From: Trebouxia sp. TZW2008
Taxonomy: Eukaryota; Chlorophyta; Trebouxiophyceae; Trebouxiales; Trebouxiaceae
Direction of reading: 5' to 3'
NCBI GenBank assembly: GCA_002118135.1
Contig: BDIU01000287.1
Span: 496,001-560,000, forward strand
DNA: 64,000 bases
The translations under genes and the position numbers were made by a program. Positions 46,188 through 55,994 of the stretch are shown here, in pieces (positions within the stretch are counted from its first letter, which is position 1; every line of letters begins with the position of its first letter). The notes below the pieces were generated by a model. It was given only the letters and a program-made list of their open reading frames with translations, was not told the DNA's origin and did not search any database.

Positions 46188-47302
46188 ATGTCCTCCTCGA
46201 AAGGAGTAGGCATTCCTGTCAAGCTCTTGCATGAAGCAGAGGGTCACACCTTGACGGTCAGTGCGCGCTTTGTCTTGGCATCGGCAGATCAACCTGGCTC
46301 TGCGTTACCTGCTTCACATGCGCCTAGGTTGAGCTGAAGTCAGGAGAGACCTACAGAGGAGAGTTGCACGAGGCTGAAGACAACTGGAATTGCCAATTAA
46401 AAAACATCACAGCAACAGCTAAGGTCTGCGACAGTGAAGACCAAGTGCTTCTATTGACAAAACCTTTGCCAAAGCAGGAGCATACTCCTCATCACCTGTC
46501 TCAATACTTCAGTTGCATGCAGGATGGTAGAATATCGCATCTAGAGCACATTTTCATCAGAGGAAGCCGCATCAGGTCAGAAATTGAGCAGCTTGCAATT
46601 TGGCAAGCCAGTGCATCAAGCAGCACAGTGTGCTGTAAACACCTGGAAATCAGACCATTGTGCAAGGGAGCTGCCCTGATTGCACCTGAGAAAGTCATGC
46701 GTCACCTGTCCTCAAGCATGCCGCTGTGATGCAAGAGAGCCACAGCCATCAAGTAAAGTATTTGCTGTCTGCAGGTTTGTCATCATTCCTGACATGCTCA
46801 AGAATGCCCCAATGTTTAAGCGCATTGACCCCAAGATGAAGGTGAGCCCTGACGAGCATGAGCTGTCTGAGTGCACTGTGCACAATGCTATAGCTGTCCA
46901 CAGCTGGGGCTGGAACGCTGATGTGCTCAAACATCAATGCGCTCAGCAAAGTCACAAGGCATCAAGTTTGCGACTTTTCTGAGTCTATTGTGGTGCGAGC
47001 GCATTGCGATTCAAGCGCACTGGCTCTCAGCGGCTGGTAGATACTTGACATGATGATGTGTCATGTGGACGTGCTCACTTACTGACTATGCTATGCCACC
47101 ATCATAGACACTGAGGTTGCTGTTGTATGAGATACAATGTGAGTCATAACACCTGACATGTAGCTGCAAAGACTGACACAGTGTGCTGACAACTGCTGTA
47201 TAGATGAAGAATGTGCCCATGGGCGTTGGAGGCAGAGGAAGGGCAGTAGCAGCAAGAGCAAAGGCCAAGGCAGGTGCTGCTCCTGGCAGGGGCCGGGGCT
47301 GA
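46188..47302 (+). CDS. SMD3: small nuclear ribonucleoprotein SmD3
   Basis: SmD3 is a core ring protein of spliceosomal snRNPs. Exons encode MSSSKGVGIPVKLLHEAEGH, VELKSGETYRGELHEAEDNW and NCQLKNITATAK. Then DGRISHLEHIFIRGSRIRF with the Sm2 signature, VIIPDMLKNAPMFKRIDPKM, and a last exon with GVGGRGRAVAARAKAKAGAA ending in RGRG and TGA at 47300-47302. The Arg/Gly tail is the usual site of symmetric dimethylarginine and SMN-type binding. Length (about 130 residues) is normal. Introns are moderate, and no clear exon-edge array is present in this gene. Confidence 0.93.
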
Positions 47303-48446
47303 GACACCTTCTGCCATAGAAAGACTTGCAGCACATTCATGCAGTTGTGATCCAGCAGGAGTAAGACCTGTACAGTGGTTCAGCGGATTCCTGGTGTTGC
47401 ACTCTCAGCTCAGGCGGTCGCATGTACTGCACAAGTGCAGTGGCACCAGCAAACAGCCACAATGGGTGCTTCATGTTGCGAAGGGGCTTTATGTCCAGCC
47501 AGTCTGCGTGTTCAAGTTATGCAAGTACTGTTGGCAGTCAGAGCACATTGCAACAGGCAACAACTTTAAGTTGCCGACAAGCCAGTCTGCCTGCATGACA
47601 TGAGTAACACCGGTGGCGCTAGGCTGTCCGTGAGACAATACTTTATGTTTACGCAGCAGTGACGAGCTTCTTTTCTGACACAGCTTTGTGTTGAGTGGGT
47701 GCAAATATACAATCAATGCAGCAAAGGGAATCGAAATGGGTCGATTTCCTCTTCAAGTCCTGATTTGTTGCATCCAGTCAGCAGTCAAACATCCAGCAGC
47801 TGAGTATGCACGTTTTGCTGTGAAAGGAGTCTTGTAAGGCATACGATTGTCTGCAAGCACTGTGTGGACGGCATGCAGTGCATCAAAAGTGTTAGTTGCC
47901 TGTCAGGCGCTGTAAGAGATCAGGATGACGTGCCCATATGCACATACTCGCCTGGCATTGCATCAAGTGTAGCTGTCTACATGTGTCCAAGGTGGCAACC
48001 TTTGAAATACGCACATTTGCAGCATGAACATTGTAGATGATCATAAACTGGAACCCCAACCTCGATCTGAGGGTCAAGTGCAGAAGAGACTAGGCAGGCA
48101 ACACAAGACATCAGAGCTAACAGAACATGACCGTCATTATAAGACATCACTGTATCCGCTGCCTTTCTACTTTACTGAACGAGCAACATCGCTGCTACAA
48201 TTGGCCATCACTGCTCGATTGAGGCAATCAAGGACAGCTGCAAGCGACAACATCTGCTCTGTAGCCTGATGTGCAGACTTTAAAAGTAGAAAAAGTATCT
48301 GCAGCTCAGCAGATTCTGCACTCCACATGGGATACTGCCAAACAAGAACACCCTTGCCAGAGTTTACTGAGCATCACTGCAAGCTGCATGTGCAGCTATG
48401 AATGATTCAGGTGACCCCCACAGAAGCAAACTTGGTATGCCAATGC
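47303..48446. other. intergenic, convergent 3' ends of SmD3 and COQ4
   Basis: About 1.1 kb. A plus-strand frame at 48024-48269 (82 codons, ATG start) is hydrophilic and unlike any family I know. Otherwise nothing is seen. Confidence 0.4.
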
Positions 48447-50995
48447 TCACAGGCGTATCTTGGAGGTTCTGGCCTGTACTGGCGCAATGTCAATCCGCCA
48501 CCGCCTCCGCAAATCTTCAAGGTCGTCCTGATGCACATGCACATCCTGTCTCAGCAATTTACATAGTTTCCCCTCATAACAAGTGCTTTGCTCACCAACA
48601 TAATGTCCTTAGGTAATACTCTTCTTACTCAAAGGTAGCACTGCAGTCAGATGCAGTGATTTGTTCACAATTGCATTGTCTTCAGAGTGAGAATGTCCTT
48701 ATGTCAAGTGTCTCTGTAAGGAGAGGTCATTGTCGCCTCAGAGGATGCCAGCACACTGCTATGCAGCACAAGCCATCAAGGCAGAATCTGCAGCATATCA
48801 GCCAGCAAAGGCATAAGGCGCCTGGGTCATACCTCAAGTGCTTCTCATGGTAAAGACACATCTCATCTGCAGTATGTTAGCCAGCAAAGGGACGGGGCGC
48901 CTGTCACTTACCTCAAAGTGCTTCTCATAGTAGAGACACATCAAATCTGCGCTTCTGAAGCCTGCTCTGACTGCCCAGGGCAGAAACTCTTGATACAGCT
49001 GAGCGCGTGTCTGAGCTTTCAGCCTGAACTGGCCGCCAATCACTGACAATGCCGTCATTGGCATTCCTGTCTGCACTACCACATAAGCTTTAGCAAACGC
49101 CAGCAAGAAGCAAAGCAGCTGTGTTCAGGAATGCTGTCATTGGCATGCATGTCATTGGCATTCCTGTCATTGGCATTCCCTTCTGCGCTTTCGTACCAAG
49201 TTGCAGCAAATGCCAGCAAGAAACAAAGCAGCTGCGTTGAACGCTGTCATTGCCACTTGTCTGCATTTTCACATAGCTTCAGCAAACAGCAGTAAGAACT
49301 CAAGCAGCTGTGTTGACATGAGCACAAGGAAGCTTTGCATCGTGATGTTGCCAATCCGCAGCTAGAGCAAATGCATGAGTCTGCTTGCGCAGCTCCCCAA
49401 GGCCTGCACAACTCTGATGCACAGTAGCAGTTACAAAGATGGCATTTTCAAGAAGAGATCTGCTGGTTATTGGGACCGCCAAAAAGTGCATCATCTCTCT
49501 GTAGCTTGTCATTGCGTAGTTTGTTGAGAAAGCTGTAACAGCACAACTGGAAAGAGCGTACCTGAACAAGCTCAACAGCCTTGAGTGCAAGCTCCCCAAA
49601 CACATTGGTGTGACAGCCGAACAGCACGTGCCAGAAGTCATGAACCTCACGCGCCCGCGCTGCCACATAAGCTAAGTCTATGTCATCAATAAATCTGACT
49701 GGAGGTCGGTCACCAGCAGTAAAGTTTCTGTCACCCATGAACTTAGCGTAAGCATGCCCAAAGGTGCCTTCAGGCATGTCCCATGCATGCGCAACAGCCT
49801 CATTCTGCAAAGAAACAGCGTGCTGTTGCAGTGGGGGCGTCATGATACGGCACACTGTAACAAGTATCAAACGGGATGTAGGAGTCTTCACAGGTGCCCT
49901 CTGGCACGTCCCATGGTTTTGCAACAGCATCATTCTGCAAAGAAAAAGATTGCTGTTTTGCAGTGGAGGCGTCATGATGCTGCGTGCTGTAAATGCATTA
50001 CACTTGATGTAAGCGTGAAGATGCGCTGAGGCCTGTCTCACGCATTCGCCAAAGCCCCATTTTGCAAATAGCAAGGGTGCTGCTTTGCAGTGTAAATGTG
50101 ATGATACAGCACATTGCAAAAAGATGTGGATGATGCTTGAAAACAGAATGTCCCAAGGTGCGCTGAGGCATGTTTCGTGCATGTGCAACAGGCTCATTCT
50201 GCAGCCACAAGGGTGCTTATTTGCAGGGGAGGCATTATGATGGCATGCTATAACAGCCACTATACTTGATGTAGAACCGTTCAAAGGTAACCCTTAGGCG
50301 TGTCCCATGCATGCGCAACAGCCTCATTCTGCAGGCAAAAGGATGCCTTGGTAACAGAGGCACTGCGATTTGGCACGCTGTAACAAGAATTGCAAACGCC
50401 GCATTGACGGGGCATTGTGTGAGGCAAATATTGCCTGCAGGCAGTGTGATATGGCATGCGGTGACAAACATTGTAAATGCTGCATTGATGGAGCATTGCA
50501 TGTAAAGCGTTGCTCGTGCTCTTATGCGCATGCTGCAAAGGTTCTTACTGTGACTCTTGGCTTCTCTAGCAAGATCTGCTTGCCAGCTTCGCTAGCCTGC
50601 ATTCTGCGCAGCATGCCTTGCAAGGCTATTAAGCCTGCAGGCAAAGCCGTTGTGTTAGCAGCGTTTCTTTCTGCACTAAACACCCAAACAGGTTGGGTGT
50701 GGCAAAGTCGTGAGACAGTGACTGCACTCTATCTGCATGACTGAGTCAAAACACACTGTGCTGCTTCACCTGTGGTTTCTCCAAGAGCAGCAACCATGTC
50801 AGCCCTTGCAGGACTGCATCATATAACATGTCAGCTCTGCAAAAGCTTCCGACTCAGCATGACAGGAGCAGGATGGCTGCAAGGACATGACTGCCTACTT
50901 CTGATAAGCTGCTGCAGCTGATAGCACAGCCACAGCGCCCTTTTGCAGCAGATTCATTGGGGTATGTGTATTGTACAGGTATGTCTGCTCATCTG
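48447..50995 (-). CDS. COQ4: ubiquinone biosynthesis protein COQ4
   Basis: COQ4 is a mitochondrial matrix-side scaffold and C1 decarboxylase/hydroxylase of the ubiquinone complex. The first supported exon ends YQ with [16 protein letters not shown]. Then come [54 protein letters not shown] and [20 protein letters not shown]. The metal site is HDFWH-X11-E ([17 protein letters not shown]). The protein continues [16 protein letters not shown] and [19 protein letters not shown]. The C-terminus [17 protein letters not shown] ends at TGA 48447. The 5' end is unresolved; a targeting-like frame from ATG 51312 (RTVFGYRGMRFRRF) may be the first exon. Two introns carry exon-edge arrays. Confidence 0.88.
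49030..49310 (-). repeat. acceptor-side exon-edge array, COQ4 exon GMPMTA
   Basis: The exon start GGAATGCCAATGACGGCATT is preceded on the minus strand by copies of GGAATGCCAATGACAG, GCATGCCAATGACAGCATTC and a more decayed third copy. They share CAGCTGCTTTG(C/T)TTCTTGCTGGC upstream. One stretch has the 12-15 bp GGCATTCCTGTCATT unit in direct tandem. Confidence 0.85.
49780..50525 (-). repeat. acceptor-side exon-edge array, COQ4 exon with [10 protein letters not shown]
   Basis: Starts CTGCA(G/A)AATG(A/G)(G/T)GC(T/C)GTTGC..CATG(C/G) recur near 49808 (functional), 49940, 50065, 50205 and 50335. Each is followed by a degenerate exon start ([32 protein letters not shown] when translated). Period is about 130 bp. 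Intron blocks with GGCA(C/T)GCTGTAACA also repeat up to about 50520. Confidence 0.93.
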
Positions 50996-51753
50996 CTGTC
51001 TGATCTAAGCCGCTGAGTGTCAAAACGGCCTGTGAGTCTGGTTGAAGACAAGAGAACAAGCTTTGATGAATGCTGCTGAAGTCACCATGACCCACCGAAA
51101 GTCAGCAGGCCCGCCGTGCACTGTTGAGTATGAAGCTTGTTCCCACATCAAGTTTGTCAGCCCAAGCATTGGCCCTGTGAGAGTGACAACAGCGGTGAGA
51201 GGTTGCTACTTGAGTCAAAATTTTCCTCAACAAACCTTCGGAAACGCATGCCTCTGTATCCAAACACCGTTCTCGAGGGCATCAAGCATGCCAGACTTGC
51301 TGTACTCTGCATGCTTGTGACCAGTATTGAGGATGTGACGGAGCTTGTGGAGATCAACTGTTTGGAGACTATACGCAAGAGACGCTCGGGCCGCAACTCT
51401 GCCCTATCTTATATGCATTTGCGTAGAACGCATGACTTGGTCGTGCATGCGCTAGCACTGGTGACGTTCTGTGCCGAGACTTTACCGTTCTCTATACATG
51501 CTGTGCATGCGTCACTGCTCACAATTGTTGACCTAATGTCGCTTTGACTTCTGCTATAGCAGGCGACTTCACTGCATTTCTTGCGCATTGCGCAAACAAA
51601 TGTAGACCGTCGCAATTTGGCGCTGGAATCTTTCGACCTGGTATTGCCTGCTGACTGCGGAACAAATATTTGTGACTGCAACGCAGCGCATCAGCTCAAG
51701 CAACCTTCAGCGAGGCCGACTCAGGAAGAAAATTTTCGTGAGACGCAGCACTA
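50996..51753. other. divergent region, COQ4 / PAS2, possibly with COQ4 first exon
   Basis: Both strands have open frames here. On the minus strand, ATG 51312 gives a leader-like peptide. The plus-strand frame near 51137-51547 is 136 codons long but has no ATG at its first codon and no family resemblance. Confidence 0.35.
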
Positions 51754-53824
51754 ATGCAGAGTCAGGTCTGTTGCTGTTGTTGCAGTGGTTGCTGTGTCCT
51801 GCAAGCGATCTTCAATTGAGAAAACTTGCTTTAGCTTTTAGGTTCGATCAGTTTACCTGTTGATCTTCAACTTGACGGTGGTCCTGGGCTGGTGAGACAA
51901 AATCTGGAGTGCTTTGTGGCAATTCGCCTATCAGGCAGCACAAAACAATGATGAGGAACGAGTTACGGTGCAGGAGTTGGGTCCTGTACCAAAGTGTGGT
52001 CACCCGAAGCAAAGGGGGTGATTTATGGCAGGTTTGGCAGGTATATAGCAGTGTGAAATGATAATTGTTGTGCCAGATGGCTGCTGTCTGTGGCAGCAGT
52101 GCTACTATGTCAATTTCTGGAGGCGCTACATCAAATTTGCTGTCTTGCAGGCTGTAGAGGCGCCGTTGAAACTGACTCAAACAGCTGCGCTGCTGGAGGT
52201 GAGCTGTGAGCACACACCTTACTCTTTTGTGATAACTTTCATCATCTATGAAAATGTAGGTGCTGCACAGCCTCCTTGGGGTTGTCAGAGCTCCTGTCAC
52301 GACAACAGGTGGGGTTGCTGCATCTGATCAAAGTGCATTCAACATGACGTTATAGTAACATGACATAACAAGACTATGCTCTTTCTTGTACCGGCCCCCA
52401 GTGGCTTCCGTGTCATGCATGCTCCTGTGCATGCACTGCATCATGCACCCTCTGCCATGAGGCAATGCTTGCCGCCCAATCATGCTGCTGTTAATGTTGC
52501 TGTTGCACCGAAACAGATTGCCCTGCAGGTTTTGCTGTTACTGTTGCTGTTGCACTGAAGCTGATTGCCCTGCAGCCATGCAGGTAGCGTCAAGGGTGTG
52601 GATAGTCTGGGGCATCATGGTTGCTGCACCAGCCCAGATCACTAGCAGAGGCATCACGCTGTTGCCCTACACTGTGGAGCTGAACCTGGTGTCCTTACTG
52701 TTGGCATGGAGCATCACAGAGATTGTCAGATACAGCTTTTTTGCTTTCAAGGCATGTATCCACTAACAGCCTATGCATCCTGCCCTGCCTGTGTACCTCA
52801 CAGCAGCCTACTAAAAGACAATGCAGCAGTCGACTTCATCAACAAGGCAGCCTGCCAGCAGCATGAGAGCATTGTGCTGATTTTGCCGTTAGCAGTATCA
52901 TGCAGACACGCTAACCATTAGTTGTGTGCAATCAAGCTGCTCTGCACTAAGGGGGTGCACTACTGTGCACTGGTGTTGGGCACTTGTTGCGCTGACTGCA
53001 GCTGGGATTCCACATGGCTTTGATGGAGATCTCACAGGCTAGGCACGACATATGCGCTTTACTGCACACTTGCAGTACACGCACACTTGCACACAATCCG
53101 TTGCACGCCAGCAAGTCAGGCTGCAGGCACAATCATCACCACAACATAGCCTTCAACAAGTAGCAGGATACAGCTGATGTGCACTACAAATGAAAGAAAG
53201 CCACTGGCCATGCAGGAATTAGGCTTGTCACCATATCCTTTCCTTTGGCTGCGTTATACAACATTCATCCCCCTGTACCCCCTGGGGGTGGCCAGTGAGA
53301 TGACCATGGTGTACCTTGCCTTGCCTCACATCAGGAGGTCTGGCATGTGGAGCCTGCGGATGCCCAATCCATACAACTTTGCCTTTGACTACTTCTACTT
53401 TTGTCTCTTGGCTGTGGCTATCTACGTCCCAGGTGAGCTCCATACATCTACCGTCGCCTTCTGGCTGGCAACCTATGTGACAGGTGAGCTGTACAGCGGA
53501 TGAGAGTGATGCTGCTGCAGAGCTAATTTATACAGATTTGTGACGCCTCAAGGAACTGGCACAATTCAGGACTGACGTTGCAACACTTGCAGCCGTGATA
53601 AGCTTTGTACACTGTCTAATCAGCAGGAAGCCTTGCAGCCAGCAAACCGACTTCAATGGGTTCCAGCCCAAAAGCTTTCACTTGCCCTGCTTTGTCCTGG
53701 CTGTGAGGTGCAAATCACTGGTGACATGCCTTGCCTTGCAGGTTTTCCCACACTGTACCTACATATGCTGAAGCAAAGGAAGAGGATGCTTGGGAAGGCC
53801 AGTACCAAGGCCAAAACTCTCTGA
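51754..53824 (+). CDS. PAS2: very-long-chain 3-hydroxyacyl-CoA dehydratase (PASTICCINO2/HACD)
   Basis: This ER enzyme performs the third step of fatty-acid elongation. A possible tiny first exon (ATG 51754, MQSQ) joins an exon near 51841-51887 reading VYLLIFNLTVVLGW. Family blocks then follow: AVLQAVEAPLKLTQTAALLE, VASRVWIVWGIMVAAP, LLAWSITEIVRYSFFAFK, PYPFLWLRYTTFIPLYPLG with the catalytic Tyr and Glu of YPLGVASE, LRMPNPYNFAFDYFYF, and a Lys/Arg tail (LHMLKQRKRMLGKASTKAK) resembling an ER-retention end. Stop is at 53822-53824. The start and the second/third exon junctions are uncertain. Confidence 0.85.
52470..52605 (+). repeat. acceptor-side duplication, PAS2 exon before VASRVW
   Basis: GTT(A/T)(A/T)TGTTGCTGTTGCAC(C)GAA(A/G)C(A/T)GATTGCCCTGCAG occurs twice about 54 bp apart. 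The second CTGCAG is the functional acceptor. Confidence 0.8.
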
Positions 53825-54388
53825 CCTGCAGCAGTGTTGCTTCACGCATGATAGCTGATGCCTTTGCTGAGCCTTGCACTGGCTTGCATCCACTGCATGC
53901 ATTGGCACAACTTGTTGCAAGGGCAAATGGCAACTTAGGATGTGTGTATCACAGCAAGTCAATACTTGCTATCACTGCTGCTGGGCTGCTTCTGGACTCA
54001 GAGTCCTGCTGTTTGACGCATGAGGACGCAGACAATCATTCCTCCCTTGACAGATCTAGACCGTGCATGATACACAAATGTTTAAAAGCTTGTTGCTACA
54101 TATGCCTCCTACCTCATGATGCCATAGCATGAGCTTGACTGGACCGGTATGCCAACTGCCCTGCTCGAACGCCATCGCGGAACAGGCATTCGCTGAGCGG
54201 GTCAGCATTGTGGCGTGCAACCTCAATTTGGCAGCATTCTGTATAACTTGACCCAAATACCGTCGGAGAAATCCTGTGCAATCTAGCCTGATCAACCCCA
54301 GGACAACTCCTAGCGTTTCCTCCGCTTGAGCCGCACGTTTGTGTTTGAGTTTGCAAGCACGTAGCGCTTGCTACTTGCGCGTCTTTCA
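53825..54388. other. intergenic, PAS2 to FLASH-like gene
   Basis: Tandem gene arrangement. No convincing coding sequence or repeat. Confidence 0.45.
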
Positions 54389-54870
54389 ATGGAAGCCATC
54401 GACGACACGGACCTGTATGGTGACCTGGTCTCAACCCACACAGGGGAAGGCCATGGTCACCTCAAGGCAGAGGTGGAAGAGGTATATGAACTATACAGGA
54501 AATGACTTCCTTTGCAATGCCTGATCAGGTGTGATCCGCAGCTGAGGCATCAACTGCAAACTCAAGGTCAGCAACTGGAGCAGGTGCAAGCTGAACTTGA
54601 CGAGGCAAATGCTGAGGTCTGTTTTTGCTGGCGTCATGTGCAGAGCATGTTTGATAGCACCTGCTGACATCACTGTCAGACCAGGAACTTGCAGCAAGAT
54701 GCTGAGGTGTGCAGAGTGCAAGGCTATCACAAGAAAGGGAGACTCTGGTCAGAAACATATCATGCCTGTTCAAAACAGCCCAGATGGAAATTCAACGCAA
54801 AGATGCAGAATTGAGGCAGCTACGAGATATGCAGAAACGCCATCAGCAGGCAAGCCAAGCTCTTTCTTAA
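54389..54870 (+). CDS. small coiled-coil protein resembling the FLASH (CASP8AP2) N-terminal domain
   Basis: Three exons join in phase: 54389-54481, 54542-54616 and 54715-54870, giving about 107 residues. The protein begins MEAIDDTDLYGDLV and continues as a coiled coil (LKAEVEELRHQLQTQGQQLE; QAELDEANAE). It carries VRNISCLFKTAQMEIQRKDA before ending ASQALS and TAA. From memory, the pattern DLY..L, coiled coil, then NIS-x-L-x-KTA-x-x-EI-x-RKD matches the N-terminus of animal FLASH. That protein works in cleavage of replication-dependent histone pre-mRNA together with LSM11. The match is by eye only. A GC-type donor (CAG|GCAAGC) just before the stop could extend the protein into later exons. Confidence 0.5.
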
Positions 54871-55994
54871 ATTACAACTGCTCCACGCAAGACTGAACTG
54901 TCAATAGCGCATACTCTCGAAATGTCATTCTGAGCACTGTGCTATGTCTATGGCAAGGGGTGCTGTGCCATGGTCAAAGTGAGCAAGCACACTGTTTGTC
55001 AGCCGCTGACTGTTTAGCAAATCAACTGTGATGTGCTTGCAGGCAGCAGTTGTGCCGCACAATCAGATATAGCAAGGCTTGCTCCAAAGGTGTAGCATCT
55101 CAGGAACCCTGTTTGGATGTCAAGTCTCAGGTGCTGGTGGTCGCAAACTTTTGCAGCAGCCATTGCAGCTGCGAGCTGCAGCAGTAATGCATTTTGGATG
55201 CTGTCAGTTCAGAAGCACACGCATGCAGGCATCCTCTGTTGGGCAGTTGGGCATGACCACGCTTCTATTGTCCAACCCAGGCCCGCAGTCGGCAACTTAG
55301 CGCTTGATGAATCAGCAGGGTCCTGCTGTCATTTCAGCTAGAGCATCATCTGCAAGGAGGGTTCAGGCATACGACTCTTGACCTGCGAATTATTTACGTG
55401 TGTAATTTGTGTACACCAGGTGACAATCAATCAATCAATCAATCAATCACTAGAATTTATAGTACTTTCAGTAGATCTAGCTATAGGCCACTCGTCTTCA
55501 TGAGTGCATGCTGGATGTGGGTTGCATTTCAGCTTGTGCCTCAGGCTGAAAGAAACTGCATCCTGCTGAAGGGTACCAGTCAAGCTTGTGTCTTCTGTTG
55601 ACGATCAGTGGTGTCTTCGACTCATAGGTTCCCCTGATGTAGGCAATGTCTGCAACATAACGCTCGGTGGCGTCACAGATACTAGCTGCCAGTGAACGCC
55701 TGCACGTGCAGTGACTAATGTGGCCATTGCTGCATGCCTGCATTGCGCTAAAGCTTGCGCAAAGTCGAAATTTGGCCCATTTGCAGATGTGTAACTGACC
55801 TTGATTGTTGCTGTTAAGGGCTCGAACTTCCCGGCGGCGCTTGGCATCCTGGTGAAACCTTTTGCAGGTAACTCCGGTCACCTCGTCTCTTCAGAACCAC
55901 TGCGCTTGCCCAGGACCGCGGTGCTAACGTGTATAAATCTTCAGATGGCATACGCTATGTTGGGACAAGTTGCGTCGAGCCTTCCTATCTCGAG
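54871..55994. other. intergenic / 5' region of O-acetylserine lyase
   Basis: Either extra exons of the upstream coiled-coil gene or plain intergenic DNA. Contains an (AATC)n microsatellite at 55424-55449. Confidence 0.4.
55424..55449. repeat. (AATC)6 microsatellite
   Basis: Perfect tetranucleotide run about 550 bp upstream of the O-acetylserine lyase start. Confidence 0.95.

Noticed and set aside
49448..50284. 278-codon minus-strand frame as a single COQ4 exon
   Set aside because: Its N-terminal part is intronic array sequence; only the part from [10 protein letters not shown] onward matches COQ4.
51137..51547. 136-codon plus-strand frame between COQ4 and PAS2
   Set aside because: No ATG at the first codon and no family resemblance; the opposite strand offers a better targeting-peptide reading.
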